From contig DATBFG010000063.1 of NCBI GenBank assembly GCA_036558645.1, forward strand, positions 5,124 through 69,123: a stretch of 64,000 bases of DNA, given 5' to 3'. Position 1 is the stretch's first letter. Each line of letters opens with the position of its first letter. The notes beneath the pieces are model-generated. The model did not search any database, was not told the origin of the DNA, and worked only from the letters and a program-made list of their open reading frames with translations. This document shows positions 43,017-52,313 of this stretch, piece by piece. The translations under genes were made by a program, and so were the position numbers. The DNA comes from DATBFG01 sp036558645. Lineage in GTDB: Bacteria; Acidobacteriota; Terriglobia; Terriglobales; Acidobacteriaceae.

Positions 43017-43235
43017 CTATCCGCGTCCACGCCCGCCACTGAGCATCATTCCAGCACCTCCCAAAATCATAATCGTGCCGACAATGGGCGAGACACGCTC
43101 GTTGTGTGTAGTCTGAATCCCAATCTTGGTATCGCCTGCCTTAATTCCATGATTCTCGGTGTGCGGAACCGGGACGACAAATGACGCAATGCCCAGAATC
43201 AGCACAACCAATCCAGCCCAAAACAGCATTTTCAT
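43017..43235 (-). CDS. Small membrane protein, DUF3185-like
   Basis: A 72-residue protein with two hydrophobic segments (residues 3-23 and 49-66) and a Gly-rich end (GGRGRG). The design, with a short polar loop between two spans, fits the DUF3185 type of small membrane proteins. An AGGCAGC lies before the ATG. Function unknown. Confidence 0.6.
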   Translation of the reverse strand: MKMLFWAGLVVLILGIASFVVPVPHTENHGIKAGDTKIGIQTTHNERVSPIVGTIMILGGAGMMLSGGRGRG

Positions 43236-43399
43236 AGCTGCCTCCGAGAGTTATGGCTCGCTCAATCTGCATCGACCCGAGCAAAGGAGAGAACCAGCGC
43301 GTTTAAGATGCCGAAGGAGGGAAATCAGCTGCTCAGGTCGTGAACGACAAGTAAAGACTCAGGCCCTGCTTTGTGAAAACAGAGCCCGCAACAGGCAAC

Positions 43400-44902
43400 C
43401 TAGTTTGATGTGCTGAAATCGCGCACGAATTCAATGAGTGATCGCACGGCAATGCCGGATGGACCTTTCGCAATCCAAGACTTGTTCTCTTCCATCCACG
43501 CCGTACCGGCGATGTCGAGGTGGATCCAGGGAGTTTCCTCGGCAAATTCCTTGAGGAACATCGCTGCGGTGATGGCGCCTCCCCAGCGTCCGCCGGAGTT
43601 GACAATATCAGCGATGCTGGAGCGGATGCTCTCCTTGTACTCTTCATCAAGGGGCATACGCCACATCTTTTCGCCCGCTTTGTCGAGTGCGCGCGCGAAG
43701 CGCTGATACATACCGTCGTCGTTCGCAAATACTCCAGCATTGACGTAGCCGAGAGCGACGACGCAAGCGCCGGTGAGGGTGGCAGCGTCAACAAGATGAG
43801 TGCATCCGAGCTGGCGGGCATAGAAAAGGCCATCGGCAAGGACGAGGCGGCCCTCAGCATCAGTGTTGATGATCTCGATCGACTTGCCGGACATGGCGAT
43901 CTGAACATCTCCGGGCTTTTGCGCCTTGCCCGAAGGCATGTTCTCGGTGGCGCACACGATCCCAATGACCTTAATCTTCGGCTTGAGCAGCGCGATCGCG
44001 CGCATGGTCCCAATCATTGCTGCGCCGCCAGCCATGTCGTATTTCATCTTTTCCATGCCATCGGCTGGTTTTATGGAAATACCTCCGGTGTCAAAGGTAA
44101 TCCCTTTCCCGACGAGCCCAAGCATGGGTTTTTCCGGCGCGCTTGCGGGTTCATAGCGCATTACGATCAAGGCGGGTGGTTCGTCGGAGCCTTGCGCGAC
44201 ACTCCAAAATGCTCCCATCTTCAATTCTTTGAGCTTGTCCGCACCATAAACTTCGCACTTGAGGCCGACTTCCTTACTCATCTCACGCGCTCGCTCGGCA
44301 AGGATGGTGGGAGTCATGCGATTGCTTGGCTCATTGACGAGATCGCGGGTGAAATTCTGCGATTCGCCGATGATACCTCCTTCCTCAACTGCTTTCTGAG
44401 CCTGCGCCTGGTCGTCCTTGGTGACGATGGTGATGGCATCGATTTGCTGATCCTTACGGTCGCTCTTGTACACGTCCGGATCGAAGTTGCCGACGAAAGC
44501 GCCCTCCGCAATCGCACGCAGTGCATCCGGCCCGGCAAAGGATTCGGGGGCGACGAAAGCGAAAGTCCGAATGCCCCGAGGTTTCAGAAAGCGGACGGCG
44601 GTCCCTGCCACCCGACGCAATTCGAAGGCAGAGAAGGTCTTGGCTTTTCCTCCTCCGAGTAAAAGAAGCCGTTTGGCCTTGAGGCCGGCAGGACGATGCA
44701 CAAGCGTGGGTTCAAAAATCTTGCCACTTGCCTCGTTGCTGGCAATGACATCCGAAGCGGCGTTGCGGATGGCGTCGCTGCTGCTGTCAACGGCGACATC
44801 GGATCGATCTTTCTGGTTCTTTTCTGCACGATCGAGGACGATGACAGCAAGGCACTCCGTCTCCAGCTCCGCAGGATTGCTAAAAATCAGGTTAGTTTTC
44901 AT
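43400..44902 (-). CDS. pepA: Leucyl aminopeptidase (M17)
   Basis: A 500-residue M17 cytosolic aminopeptidase that removes N-terminal residues from peptides using two metals. The catalytic part is clear: VGKGITFDTGGISIKP (Lys and Asp ligands), DMAGGAAMIGTM, and the signature NTDAEGRLVLAD. The N-terminal domain is the typical macro-like fold. In some bacteria PepA also helps Xer recombination; the Xer genes here are far away, so no link is implied. Confidence 0.95.
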   Translation of the reverse strand: MKTNLIFSNPAELETECLAVIVLDRAEKNQKDRSDVAVDSSSDAIRNAASDVIASNEASGKIFEPTLVHRPAGLKAKRLLLLGGGKAKTFSAFELRRVAGTAVRFLKPRGIRTFAFVAPESFAGPDALRAIAEGAFVGNFDPDVYKSDRKDQQIDAITIVTKDDQAQAQKAVEEGGIIGESQNFTRDLVNEPSNRMTPTILAERAREMSKEVGLKCEVYGADKLKELKMGAFWSVAQGSDEPPALIVMRYEPASAPEKPMLGLVGKGITFDTGGISIKPADGMEKMKYDMAGGAAMIGTMRAIALLKPKIKVIGIVCATENMPSGKAQKPGDVQIAMSGKSIEIINTDAEGRLVLADGLFYARQLGCTHLVDAATLTGACVVALGYVNAGVFANDDGMYQRFARALDKAGEKMWRMPLDEEYKESIRSSIADIVNSGGRWGGAITAAMFLKEFAEETPWIHLDIAGTAWMEENKSWIAKGPSGIAVRSLIEFVRDFSTSN

Positions 44903-45020
44903 AGGATGTTATTAGTATGGGTGCGCGGAAGGAAATTAGGCAAGCGGCTTCGAAGGTCTGACTGCGGTGGAAAAGTTACGAGCCAGACAAGGGTCGCCCG
45001 CGATCTTGACTCCGTATTTT

Positions 45021-45251
45021 TTAGGCCGCGATATACCGGTTGCCGGCTACCTGTATGACGTTGATCGGAATTCGGATGCGCCGCAAATCGCCGGAACGCC
45101 GTTCTCTTGCTTCAAGAAACACGATCTTCTCGCTGAGTGCGACAGGGTCAGAAACGACCTCAAGAATCTCGCCATACAGCTTGACCTGGTTGCCCTGAAC
45201 GTAGCCGAGTCGCTTGATCCTCTCGCAAAGGCTGGTTTCTTCCTTTGTCAT
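45021..45251 (-). CDS. Small conserved hypothetical protein
   Basis: A 76-residue soluble protein (EETSLCERIKRLGYVQGNQVKLYGEILEVV, then RRIRIPINVIQVA). I recall similar short proteins in other Acidobacteriota genomes but no function. AAGG is placed upstream of the ATG. It lies alone between pepA and the large repeat protein. Confidence 0.55.
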   Translation of the reverse strand: MTKEETSLCERIKRLGYVQGNQVKLYGEILEVVSDPVALSEKIVFLEARERRSGDLRRIRIPINVIQVAGNRYIAA

Positions 45252-45442
45252 AGATATGCCTTTTGCTATCGGGTGACGGCTGTTTAGGGGTGACGGTGGA
45301 CAACTTGAATCCTACGAAAGTTGGTGCTGGAAAGCAGTGAGCGGGCACCAAACTTTAGGCCAAACGGGAGGACTTGTTCCCAAGTTGGGACGAGTTGGCT
45401 AGAATCTCGATTCCATCCTCCTTTCGAAACCGTTCTTCCAAC

Positions 45443-45471
45443 AAAAAAAGGCGCCGCTTGCCTGCGGCGCC
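45443..45471 (-). terminator. Terminator of the large exported repeat protein
   Basis: On the minus strand a perfect 8-bp stem (arms at 45450-45457 and 45464-45471) encloses a 6-base loop and is followed by TTTTTTT, 19 bases after the stop codon of the gene. Confidence 0.85.
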
Positions 45472-45489
45472 CATATCCAACAACATCGT

Positions 45490-48400
45490 TTATTGGACCG
45501 AGAAGATCAGATCATCGTGGTCGTTGTAAGAGCCTGTGTTACACGAGGAAGCACTTCCCTGATATCGGAAGTTTGCGCGCACAGCCTGCAAGCTTCCGGT
45601 AGGCAGCGTGAACGTGGTGGACAGGCTCTGAACGCCGGCGCCCGTTGGTACGATCGTCTTAATAAACGTCCACGATGGGCTGTTGGCATTCGCGGTGTAG
45701 TACAGGTCAAGCGCGTCTGAGGTGAACGAACTGTATGCCCAGACCGTGGCGGTTACGGTGACCGTTTTGCCGTGGGTCAGATTGGTCCCATCGGTCGAGG
45801 CAATCTTCAGCCGGTCCACGGATTCGTCAGTATGGAATTGTCCCGACGTCCCATCCGCACACGAGCTGTTGATAGTGTTTGGTTGATTCGTTTCTGCGCC
45901 ACCGGTGATGCTGTCGCGCCCGTTGATGAGTGTTGCGCCCGAGTCGCACGACGAACCTACGACAGCACACTTCGGTGCTTTCAAGGTTGAGTCGTAAACC
46001 GCGTTCTGTGCGCCTCCATTCGACGGAGCCACTGTCAGGGTGATATTCGCGCTATGGGACAACGTTCCGGACGTTCCCGTTACCGTAACAGTGGATGTAC
46101 CCAAGGTTGCAGTTGGTGAAGCGGTGAAGGTCAATAACGAGGTGACATTGCCACCTGACGGCGGAGTCACTGGGTTTGGATTGAATGCGGTGGTTACTCC
46201 GCTGGGCAGGCCCGAGGCGGAAAGAGTTGTCGCCGAACTGAAACCACTGACGCTCGTCACCGTGATCGTGCTTGTGGCATTGCTGCCCTGGCTCACCGTG
46301 ACAGACGACGGCGACGCTCCGATGGTGAAGTCGGGAGTACCGCCTCCGACAGCGAAAATCAGATCGTCGTGATCGTTGTAGCTTCCCGAAGGACACGAAG
46401 ACGCGGTGCCCTGGTAACGGAAGTTAGCGCGAATCGCCTGAAGGGTTCCGGTCGGCAGAGTATAGGTGGCGGTCAGATTCTGCGCGCCGCTGCCGCCTGG
46501 CACGATAGTCTTGAGGAACGTCCAAGTGGGACTGTTGGCATTCGCGGCGTAGTACAGATCAAGCGCGTCCGAGGTGAACGAGCTGTACGCCCAAACGGTG
46601 GCGCTGATCGTGACGGTTTTTCCTGGCGCAAAGTTTGAGCCGTCACTTGTGGCGATCACCAGGCGGTCATTGGATTCATCGAAGTGGAAAGTCCCGGAGG
46701 TTCCATCCGCGCAGGAGTTGTTTATGGTGTTGGGTTGATTGGGCTCTGCTCCGCCGGACAGAGTGTCACGCCCAAGAATCAGGGTCGTGCCCGAGTCGCA
46801 AGAATTCCCAACGGTGCCGCACTTGGGAGCCTTGAGTGTCGAATCATAGGCGGCAATCTGCCCTCCGCCGCCGGTTACACCTACACCGGTAAGACTGGCC
46901 GTCTGTGGACTTCCTGGACCGTTGTCATTGACGCTCAATGTCCCGGTCCTGGTTCCTGACACAGTGGGAGTGAAGGTCACGCTGATCGTGCAGCTGGCAT
47001 TCGCGGCCAGTGATGTTCCGCAATTGTTGGTTTGTGCGTAGTCACCGCTGGTCGTGATGCTGTTAATGGTCAAGCTGACATTCTGGTTGTTGGTGAGGGT
47101 GACGTTTTGCGCAGCACTCGTAACGCCAACCGTCACGTTCCCGAAGTTGAGACTGGTCGGGTTCAGCGTGACTGTGCCCGCTGTGCCGCCGCAGCCGGTG
47201 AACTTGAAATTAGCAATCCGGGTGTTCCAATTGAAGCTGCCGGTTGTCTTCATGTACTCCTGCGTATACCAGAAGGTACAGTCGTCGACGGGATCGACCT
47301 GCAATGCGCTGTAATCGCCCCACCGGCTCAGGCTTCCTGTTTGCGAGCCCGTGCCTGAGATAACGCTGGTTTCGCTCTCCAGTGTTCCGGTCGGATCCGT
47401 GGGAATACGTCCCGCGAATGCGATCGATGGATTCACCGAGGTGCTTGACTTGCTGTACCCGACCGCCAGATTTCCGGCCTGATCCATGGCAATACTGCCC
47501 ATCCAGCGGTAAGTTGTGTCGGGTGCAAATGTTCCTTGTTGCGCCAGGGTTGGAGTTCCGCTGGGATTCTGAATTTCATACCAGCGAATTCCGCCGCTGC
47601 CGCTGACGGCGACAGAATGATTCACTACAAGCGATTCGTGATTTCCGAAGTTGCGGTAGGCAAGCCGGTACATGAGCCGGTCGGCAAGGGAGTCCAGCTT
47701 TTGTGTAGTGCCTGGCTGTGGTACGCAGGTACCGCCACTACACAGGGGAGTAAAAGCAGCAACCGAAATCACCGTGGGTCCGGTAAAAGTTGAGTTCCCG
47801 GGATTGGCAAAATCGGCGTGGAACCTGTAGAGGTTCAGATTGTTGGTTCCGAAGTAGACCATGTAGTTCGGAGAGCCCGTAGGCGGTGGTGTCAGGCCAT
47901 CCAAGTCGGAGGGCAACAAGCCCCCGACGGAAGAGCTTTGCTGAAAGCAAATCTGTGTCGCAGACTGTCCGGCGAGCATGGCGGTCCGGTTATAAACGCA
48001 GGCATCGGATCCAACAAAGGTGTTTCCGTTAAACATGTTGAAGGTTTCGTAATACCCGTCGGACCAAACTCCCATCTTTGGGTAATCGTCGAAGTTGGTG
48101 TATTGGAACGAATAGCGATTGAAGGTTCCCGTGGCGTCCGACGTTGTCGAAACTGCGATGCACTGCAGGTAAGGCGTAGTCGAAACCGAGAACTGGCTGA
48201 AGATCCAGCGCTGCGCAATCTTGTCGTAGAGCACGATGGGGTCGCCGTCGTTATTCGTCTGGCAACCGCCGCCGAAGCCTGACCACAATGTGTTACCGGC
48301 TGTCGGCCCGGCGATCAGGGCACCGTTGCTCTTGTTGAAGATGGCGAACGAGGTATTGACCCATTGCACATACTGCGTCGCGCCTACGGTTCCGTTTGTG

Positions 48401-48753
48401 TCGGGTGGAGCGCCCGTAACACTGAAGCCATATTGCCCTTGGCCGAGTCCTTCGAAGCTCTGACTAACGATCGGAGTAAGAGGAGCGATGGTGTTCTGTC
48501 GTACTGGATCTTCGGGCAAGGTGGGAAGCCCAGGAGGCAGAGGGATACGTCGGACCGGTTCCGCCTCTTGTCGTATTAGGGACGCGGGCGGCGCTGTTCT
48601 GATCATGTCACGCAGCGGTGGGGAAACATCATGATGAATGTCACGCCGGACCGTTGTGGGTCCGGTCTGAGCGGAAAGATGGAGCGTGAGAGCAAACAAC
48701 AAGCTCGCCAAGGGCACGACCCGCCCAGCGAGAGAAATTCTCGGACGTAGCAT
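45490..48753 (-). CDS. Large exported protein with choice-of-anchor and duplicated modules
   Basis: About 1087 residues. Start 48753 has GGAGG five bases upstream. A signal peptide (LASLLFALTLHLSAQ) is followed by a long N-terminal region of about 530 residues that looks beta-propeller-like and contains YVQWVNTSFAIFNKSNG. It is followed by a choice-of-anchor D-like domain (LNPTSLNFGNVTVG), then module A (YDSTLKAPKCGTVGNSCDSG), an Ig-like domain (DFTIGASPSSVTVSQG), and module B, nearly identical to A. Each module holds conserved Cys residues and ends NDHDDLIF. The architecture suggests a surface or extracellular protein with beta domains; the ligand is unknown. Confidence 0.75.
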   Translation of the reverse strand: MLRPRISLAGRVVPLASLLFALTLHLSAQTGPTTVRRDIHHDVSPPLRDMIRTAPPASLIRQEAEPVRRIPLPPGLPTLPEDPVRQNTIAPLTPIVSQSFEGLGQGQYGFSVTGAPPDTNGTVGATQYVQWVNTSFAIFNKSNGALIAGPTAGNTLWSGFGGGCQTNNDGDPIVLYDKIAQRWIFSQFSVSTTPYLQCIAVSTTSDATGTFNRYSFQYTNFDDYPKMGVWSDGYYETFNMFNGNTFVGSDACVYNRTAMLAGQSATQICFQQSSSVGGLLPSDLDGLTPPPTGSPNYMVYFGTNNLNLYRFHADFANPGNSTFTGPTVISVAAFTPLCSGGTCVPQPGTTQKLDSLADRLMYRLAYRNFGNHESLVVNHSVAVSGSGGIRWYEIQNPSGTPTLAQQGTFAPDTTYRWMGSIAMDQAGNLAVGYSKSSTSVNPSIAFAGRIPTDPTGTLESETSVISGTGSQTGSLSRWGDYSALQVDPVDDCTFWYTQEYMKTTGSFNWNTRIANFKFTGCGGTAGTVTLNPTSLNFGNVTVGVTSAAQNVTLTNNQNVSLTINSITTSGDYAQTNNCGTSLAANASCTISVTFTPTVSGTRTGTLSVNDNGPGSPQTASLTGVGVTGGGGQIAAYDSTLKAPKCGTVGNSCDSGTTLILGRDTLSGGAEPNQPNTINNSCADGTSGTFHFDESNDRLVIATSDGSNFAPGKTVTISATVWAYSSFTSDALDLYYAANANSPTWTFLKTIVPGGSGAQNLTATYTLPTGTLQAIRANFRYQGTASSCPSGSYNDHDDLIFAVGGGTPDFTIGASPSSVTVSQGSNATSTITVTSVSGFSSATTLSASGLPSGVTTAFNPNPVTPPSGGNVTSLLTFTASPTATLGTSTVTVTGTSGTLSHSANITLTVAPSNGGAQNAVYDSTLKAPKCAVVGSSCDSGATLINGRDSITGGAETNQPNTINSSCADGTSGQFHTDESVDRLKIASTDGTNLTHGKTVTVTATVWAYSSFTSDALDLYYTANANSPSWTFIKTIVPTGAGVQSLSTTFTLPTGSLQAVRANFRYQGSASSCNTGSYNDHDDLIFSVQ

Positions 48754-48992
48754 GGTGGCCTCCAAGATTTGATACTGACTGGAACCTTTTTTTTGGTACT
48801 TCCGTAGAACGGGGCCGCTGTAATCGACGACGGGTCAATGACTCGGGGTCAAGATGACGGCGATTGTAACTAAGGTTGGATGTCTAGTGTTTTTCTTTTT
48901 GAAACGTGTTACGAATTCGAAACAGATAGGGTGAAGGCCCGGAGAATGTTAAGGAATAACCCATAGAAGAGACAGAAAGTGAATGCCAGGGG

Positions 48993-49478
48993 ATGGTCAT
49001 ATTAGTCACGGGAGTGGCCGGGTCGGGCAAGACGACAGTTGGGCAGTTGCTGTCGCAACAGCTTGAATGGCCCTTTGTCGACGCGGACGATTACCATCCC
49101 AAGGAAAACGTCGAGAAGATGCGAGCGGGGATTCCCCTGACCGATGCCGACAGGGCCCCCTGGCTGGCGTCCTTACGTGCGCTGATCGAAGGATGGGTGG
49201 CGAGTGGCCTGAACGGAGTCCTGGCCTGTTCCGCCTTGAAGCAGGTTTACCGCGAGAAGTTGGTCGTCGGGCCGGAGGTTAGAGTCGTTTATCTGGATGG
49301 AAGCCGCGAAGTTCTGTATCAGCGCTTGCAGTCTCGGGCCGGACATTTCATGACCTCGCAAATGTTGGAGAGTCAGTTGGGGACACTGGAGCCTCCGGAG
49401 GACGCGATTACTGTCGATGTCGACAAATCTCCGCAGGAAATCGTGTCGGAAATTCGAGACAAACTGAGGCTGCGCTAA
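48993..49478 (+). CDS. gntK: Gluconokinase
   Basis: A 161-residue P-loop kinase. Walker A is GVAGSGKTT at residues 7-15, followed by FVDADDYHPKENVEKMRAGIPLTDADR and ACSALKQVYREKL, all hallmarks of GntK. It phosphorylates D-gluconate to 6-phosphogluconate. The transporter gene starts 40 bases downstream, suggesting uptake plus phosphorylation of a sugar acid. Confidence 0.93.
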   Translation: MVILVTGVAGSGKTTVGQLLSQQLEWPFVDADDYHPKENVEKMRAGIPLTDADRAPWLASLRALIEGWVASGLNGVLACSALKQVYREKLVVGPEVRVVYLDGSREVLYQRLQSRAGHFMTSQMLESQLGTLEPPEDAITVDVDKSPQEIVSEIRDKLRLR

Positions 49479-49517
49479 TAAGCTTCATAGCCGCCGTTGT
49501 GCCATACAGGAGACTTC

Positions 49518-50792
49518 TTGGATCAACTCGAACGGAGAGTTGTACACCGCTTGACGTGGCGGTTAGTGCCATTCTTGTTCCTGCTGTACATCGTCGCCTA
49601 TCTAGACCGAATCAACGTCGGCTTTGCGGCGCTGCAGATGCGCGAGCAACTCGGGCTCACGGACGCCGTTTACGGGCTCGGAGCAGGAATTTTCTTTGCG
49701 GGATACTTCCTGTTTCAAGTGCCTAGCAATCTTGTGTTGCAGCGAGTAGGAGCGCGGCGGTGGATCTCGTTCCTGATGGTGCTATGGGGAGTCATTTCAG
49801 CGTCGATGTTATTCGTAGCCAGCGCGCGCACGTTTTACGGCCTGCGATTTCTGTTGGGAGCAGCGGAGGCGGGATTCTTTCCAGGAGTGATTTTCTATTT
49901 GAAAAGCTGGTTTCCGGCGCAGGCCCGGGCTCGGACCGTGGCACGATTCATGACTGCGGCGCCATTGTCAGGAGTAGTGGGCGGGCCTCTGTCGGGAGCG
50001 CTGTTGAGCTTGCGATCCTCAGGCCTGGCCGGGTGGCAATGGATGTTTTTGCTGGAAGGAATTCCTGCAATCCTGCTCGGCGTGATAACGGCCTTCTATC
50101 TTGTAGACCGTCCTGAAGAAGCCGACTGGCTCCCCCAGGAAGAGCGTGATTGGCTCATTCGTACGTTGAACGAGGAAGTGGATCTGAAGGCCAGTCGCGA
50201 AGGTGCTTTAACAGCTGTGCGCCTTTTCCAAGTCGGTACCCTCGCCTTGGTATATTTCGGTTTGAACACAGTCTCTTACGGTGTCAGCCTGTGGCTCCCA
50301 ACATTGATTCGCAGCGTCTCCGGAGTGAGCGATCTGACGATCGGGATATTGTCGGCGATTCCTTATGTTGCCGCTGCGATTGCAATGATGTTGGTGGGCC
50401 TCCATTCTGATCAATCTGGCGAACGTCGATGGCATACCGCGGTGCCAGCCTTCGCTGGAGCGTTTGCCATGATCGCGGCAGCCTACTCCACTTCGCTGAC
50501 GCCGTCGATCATTGCTCTTAGCATTGCGGTACTTGGGGTTTTTTCCATGATGGGTCCGTTCTGGTCGATGCCCACTTCGCTGCTCTCGGGCACAGCTGCG
50601 GCGGTCGGAATCGCAGTTATCAACTCCATTGGAAATCTGGGTGGCTTTGCAGGGCCTTATGTCATCGGGCTGGTCCGCACGTCGACGGGGCAGTTCAAAG
50701 GAGGGCTGCTGTTAGTGAGTGCATGCCTGGCCGTAGGTGGATGTCTCGTTCTATTGGTGAAGGTCCAGAACAGCACTGCCAAGTCAAGCTAG
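49518..50792 (+). CDS. MFS transporter, ACS (anion:cation symporter) type
   Basis: A protein of about 424 residues with 12 predicted membrane spans. The first span ends in YLDRINVGFAALQMR, a mark of the anion:cation symporter subfamily, which includes galactonate, tartrate and phthalate carriers. TTG 49518 was chosen because GGAG lies 5 bases upstream; the frame is open a few codons further. Its position just after gluconokinase suggests a gluconate or related sugar-acid substrate, an inference only. Confidence 0.85.
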   Translation: MDQLERRVVHRLTWRLVPFLFLLYIVAYLDRINVGFAALQMREQLGLTDAVYGLGAGIFFAGYFLFQVPSNLVLQRVGARRWISFLMVLWGVISASMLFVASARTFYGLRFLLGAAEAGFFPGVIFYLKSWFPAQARARTVARFMTAAPLSGVVGGPLSGALLSLRSSGLAGWQWMFLLEGIPAILLGVITAFYLVDRPEEADWLPQEERDWLIRTLNEEVDLKASREGALTAVRLFQVGTLALVYFGLNTVSYGVSLWLPTLIRSVSGVSDLTIGILSAIPYVAAAIAMMLVGLHSDQSGERRWHTAVPAFAGAFAMIAAAYSTSLTPSIIALSIAVLGVFSMMGPFWSMPTSLLSGTAAAVGIAVINSIGNLGGFAGPYVIGLVRTSTGQFKGGLLLVSACLAVGGCLVLLVKVQNSTAKSS

Positions 50793-50901
50793 ATTTGTTG
50801 CCATAGGTCCAGCTTAAGTTTTGCGCGATAGAGTTTGCTGGTCAACGCAAGTTGTGCCATGCTTTAGGCGTTTCTTGTTTAATCGTCTCGATGGAGTTTC
50901 C

Positions 50902-51435
50902 ATGAAAACTACCTCTGTTGTGCTGGGAGTCGTCCTAGTCGGTAGTTGCGTTGCAATGGCCGCGGACAGCAGCATTCAGCCAATGAATGTGAAGCTTGGG
51001 CTGTGGGAAGTGACCACTGTTACGGAGACAACCGGCATGCCGCCGATCTCAGCGGATGCGACGGCGAATATGACTCCGGAACAAAAGGCACAGATTGAAG
51101 CCATGATGAAAGCCCGGGGAATCGGCGCACCACGGACCACGACCCGCAAGAGCTGCATGACGAAAGAGAAGATGGATAAAGGCGCCATGTTCGGCGAAGA
51201 CCGTCCGAATTGCACTCGGAACGTCGTAACCTCTACCAGCAGCAAGGTGGAAGTTCACATGCAGTGCCAGGAACATGACACCACATCGAACGTGACGTTG
51301 AAGGTCGAAGCGTTGAGCGCGGAGAACGTCAAAGGTTCAATGCAGGCAGATGCCAGCGGATCCGGTCATACGATGAACATCAATTCCAACTTTACCGGCA
51401 AGTGGATCGGTGCATCGTGCGGAGACGTAAAGTAG
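50902..51435 (+). CDS. DUF3617 family exported protein
   Basis: A 177-residue protein with a signal peptide (MKTTSVVLGVVLVGSCVAMAAD), then KLGLWEVTT, a paired-Cys core (RKSCMTKEKM, NCTRNVVT, MQCQEHDTT) and GKWIGASCGDVK. This matches DUF3617, a periplasmic beta-barrel-like protein family of unknown role. ATG 50902 was chosen because TGGAG stands about 8 bases upstream. Confidence 0.8.
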   Translation: MKTTSVVLGVVLVGSCVAMAADSSIQPMNVKLGLWEVTTVTETTGMPPISADATANMTPEQKAQIEAMMKARGIGAPRTTTRKSCMTKEKMDKGAMFGEDRPNCTRNVVTSTSSKVEVHMQCQEHDTTSNVTLKVEALSAENVKGSMQADASGSGHTMNINSNFTGKWIGASCGDVK

Positions 51436-51474
51436 ATTCGGACCAAACCAATTAAGTCAGGGGGCGACGGGCGG

Positions 51475-52005
51475 TCAGTGGCCTTTTCGCCCCCGGGCTA
51501 CCGCCTCGCGCGCTTCCTTGTCGGCTGTGCGGCGCCGCTCGGTTTCACGTTTATCCCAAAGTTGTTTGCCTTTAGCGAGCGCAAGTTCAACCTTAACGCG
51601 CCCGTTCTTGAAGTACATGCGCGTTGGGATCAGTGTCAGGCCTCGTTGCTGGGTCTTTCCGATCAGTTTGCGTATTTCTTCGCTGTGCGCCAACAACTTA
51701 CGGGTACGGAGCGGCGCATGGTTGAAGATGTTGCCGTGGATGTAGGGTCCAATGTGGCAATTCAGCAACCACAATTCCCCATCTTTGATAATCCCGTAGG
51801 AATCCTTCAGGTTCACCAGGCCTGAGCGAACGGATTTCACCTCTGTTCCCGTCAAAACCACCCCAGTTTCAAATTTTTCCAGCAAGAAGTAGTTATGGGA
51901 AGCGATCCTATTTACGGCGGCGTCGCGTTGGCCCGCAGCCGTTGGATCGCGGCGGGGGTTTTTCTCCGGATTCGATTTTGTCTGATGGGTTTGGGAACGA
52001 GGCAT
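51475..52005 (-). CDS. smpB: SsrA-binding protein SmpB
   Basis: A 176-residue SmpB that binds tmRNA to rescue stalled ribosomes. The conserved core ASHNYFLLEKFETGVVLTGTEVKSVRSG, then GELWLLNCHI, RTRKLLAHSEEI and the basic tail (KGKQLWDKRETERRR) are present. ATG 52005 (MPRSQTH) was chosen because the frame upstream has no SmpB-like sequence. A basic N-terminal extension of about 20 residues is longer than in most. Confidence 0.93.
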   Translation of the reverse strand: MPRSQTHQTKSNPEKNPRRDPTAAGQRDAAVNRIASHNYFLLEKFETGVVLTGTEVKSVRSGLVNLKDSYGIIKDGELWLLNCHIGPYIHGNIFNHAPLRTRKLLAHSEEIRKLIGKTQQRGLTLIPTRMYFKNGRVKVELALAKGKQLWDKRETERRRTADKEAREAVARGRKGH

Positions 52006-52193
52006 ACCTGCGAGTAGCTTAACGCATCTTGGTGTGTGTTCGACCCCAAATGGCGGGTGTTGGCACGCTCGCGCCGCGTTGACATCCCGCTGGACGACTA
52101 AAGTTGAGACGAATTTTGCGGTCTGAGTGTGGCCGATTCCCGTTTCCGCAAGGACTACGACTATCGAGTTTAACTGCCACCCCAGCAGTAACT

Positions 52194-52220
52194 TGGAACC
52201 ACTTTGGAGGATGTTATAAT
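52194..52220 (+). promoter_or_regulatory. Putative promoter of the secretin operon
   Basis: TTGGAA (52194-52199) and TATAAT (52215-52220) are separated by 15 bases, about 93 bases before the secretin start. The short spacer lowers confidence. Confidence 0.4.
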
Positions 52221-52313
52221 CGCGCAGCTTGCATCTCCATTGAAGGGAATGGAAAGCCTTAGCCGGGTCGATGGCCGACCCCCCGGCGGAGGACTGTCTG
52301 CGAGGAATAATTG

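Noticed and set aside
43520..44662. A plus-strand frame of 380 codons
   Set aside because: Antisense to pepA, which carries the M17 signatures; no start signal or domain in the frame.
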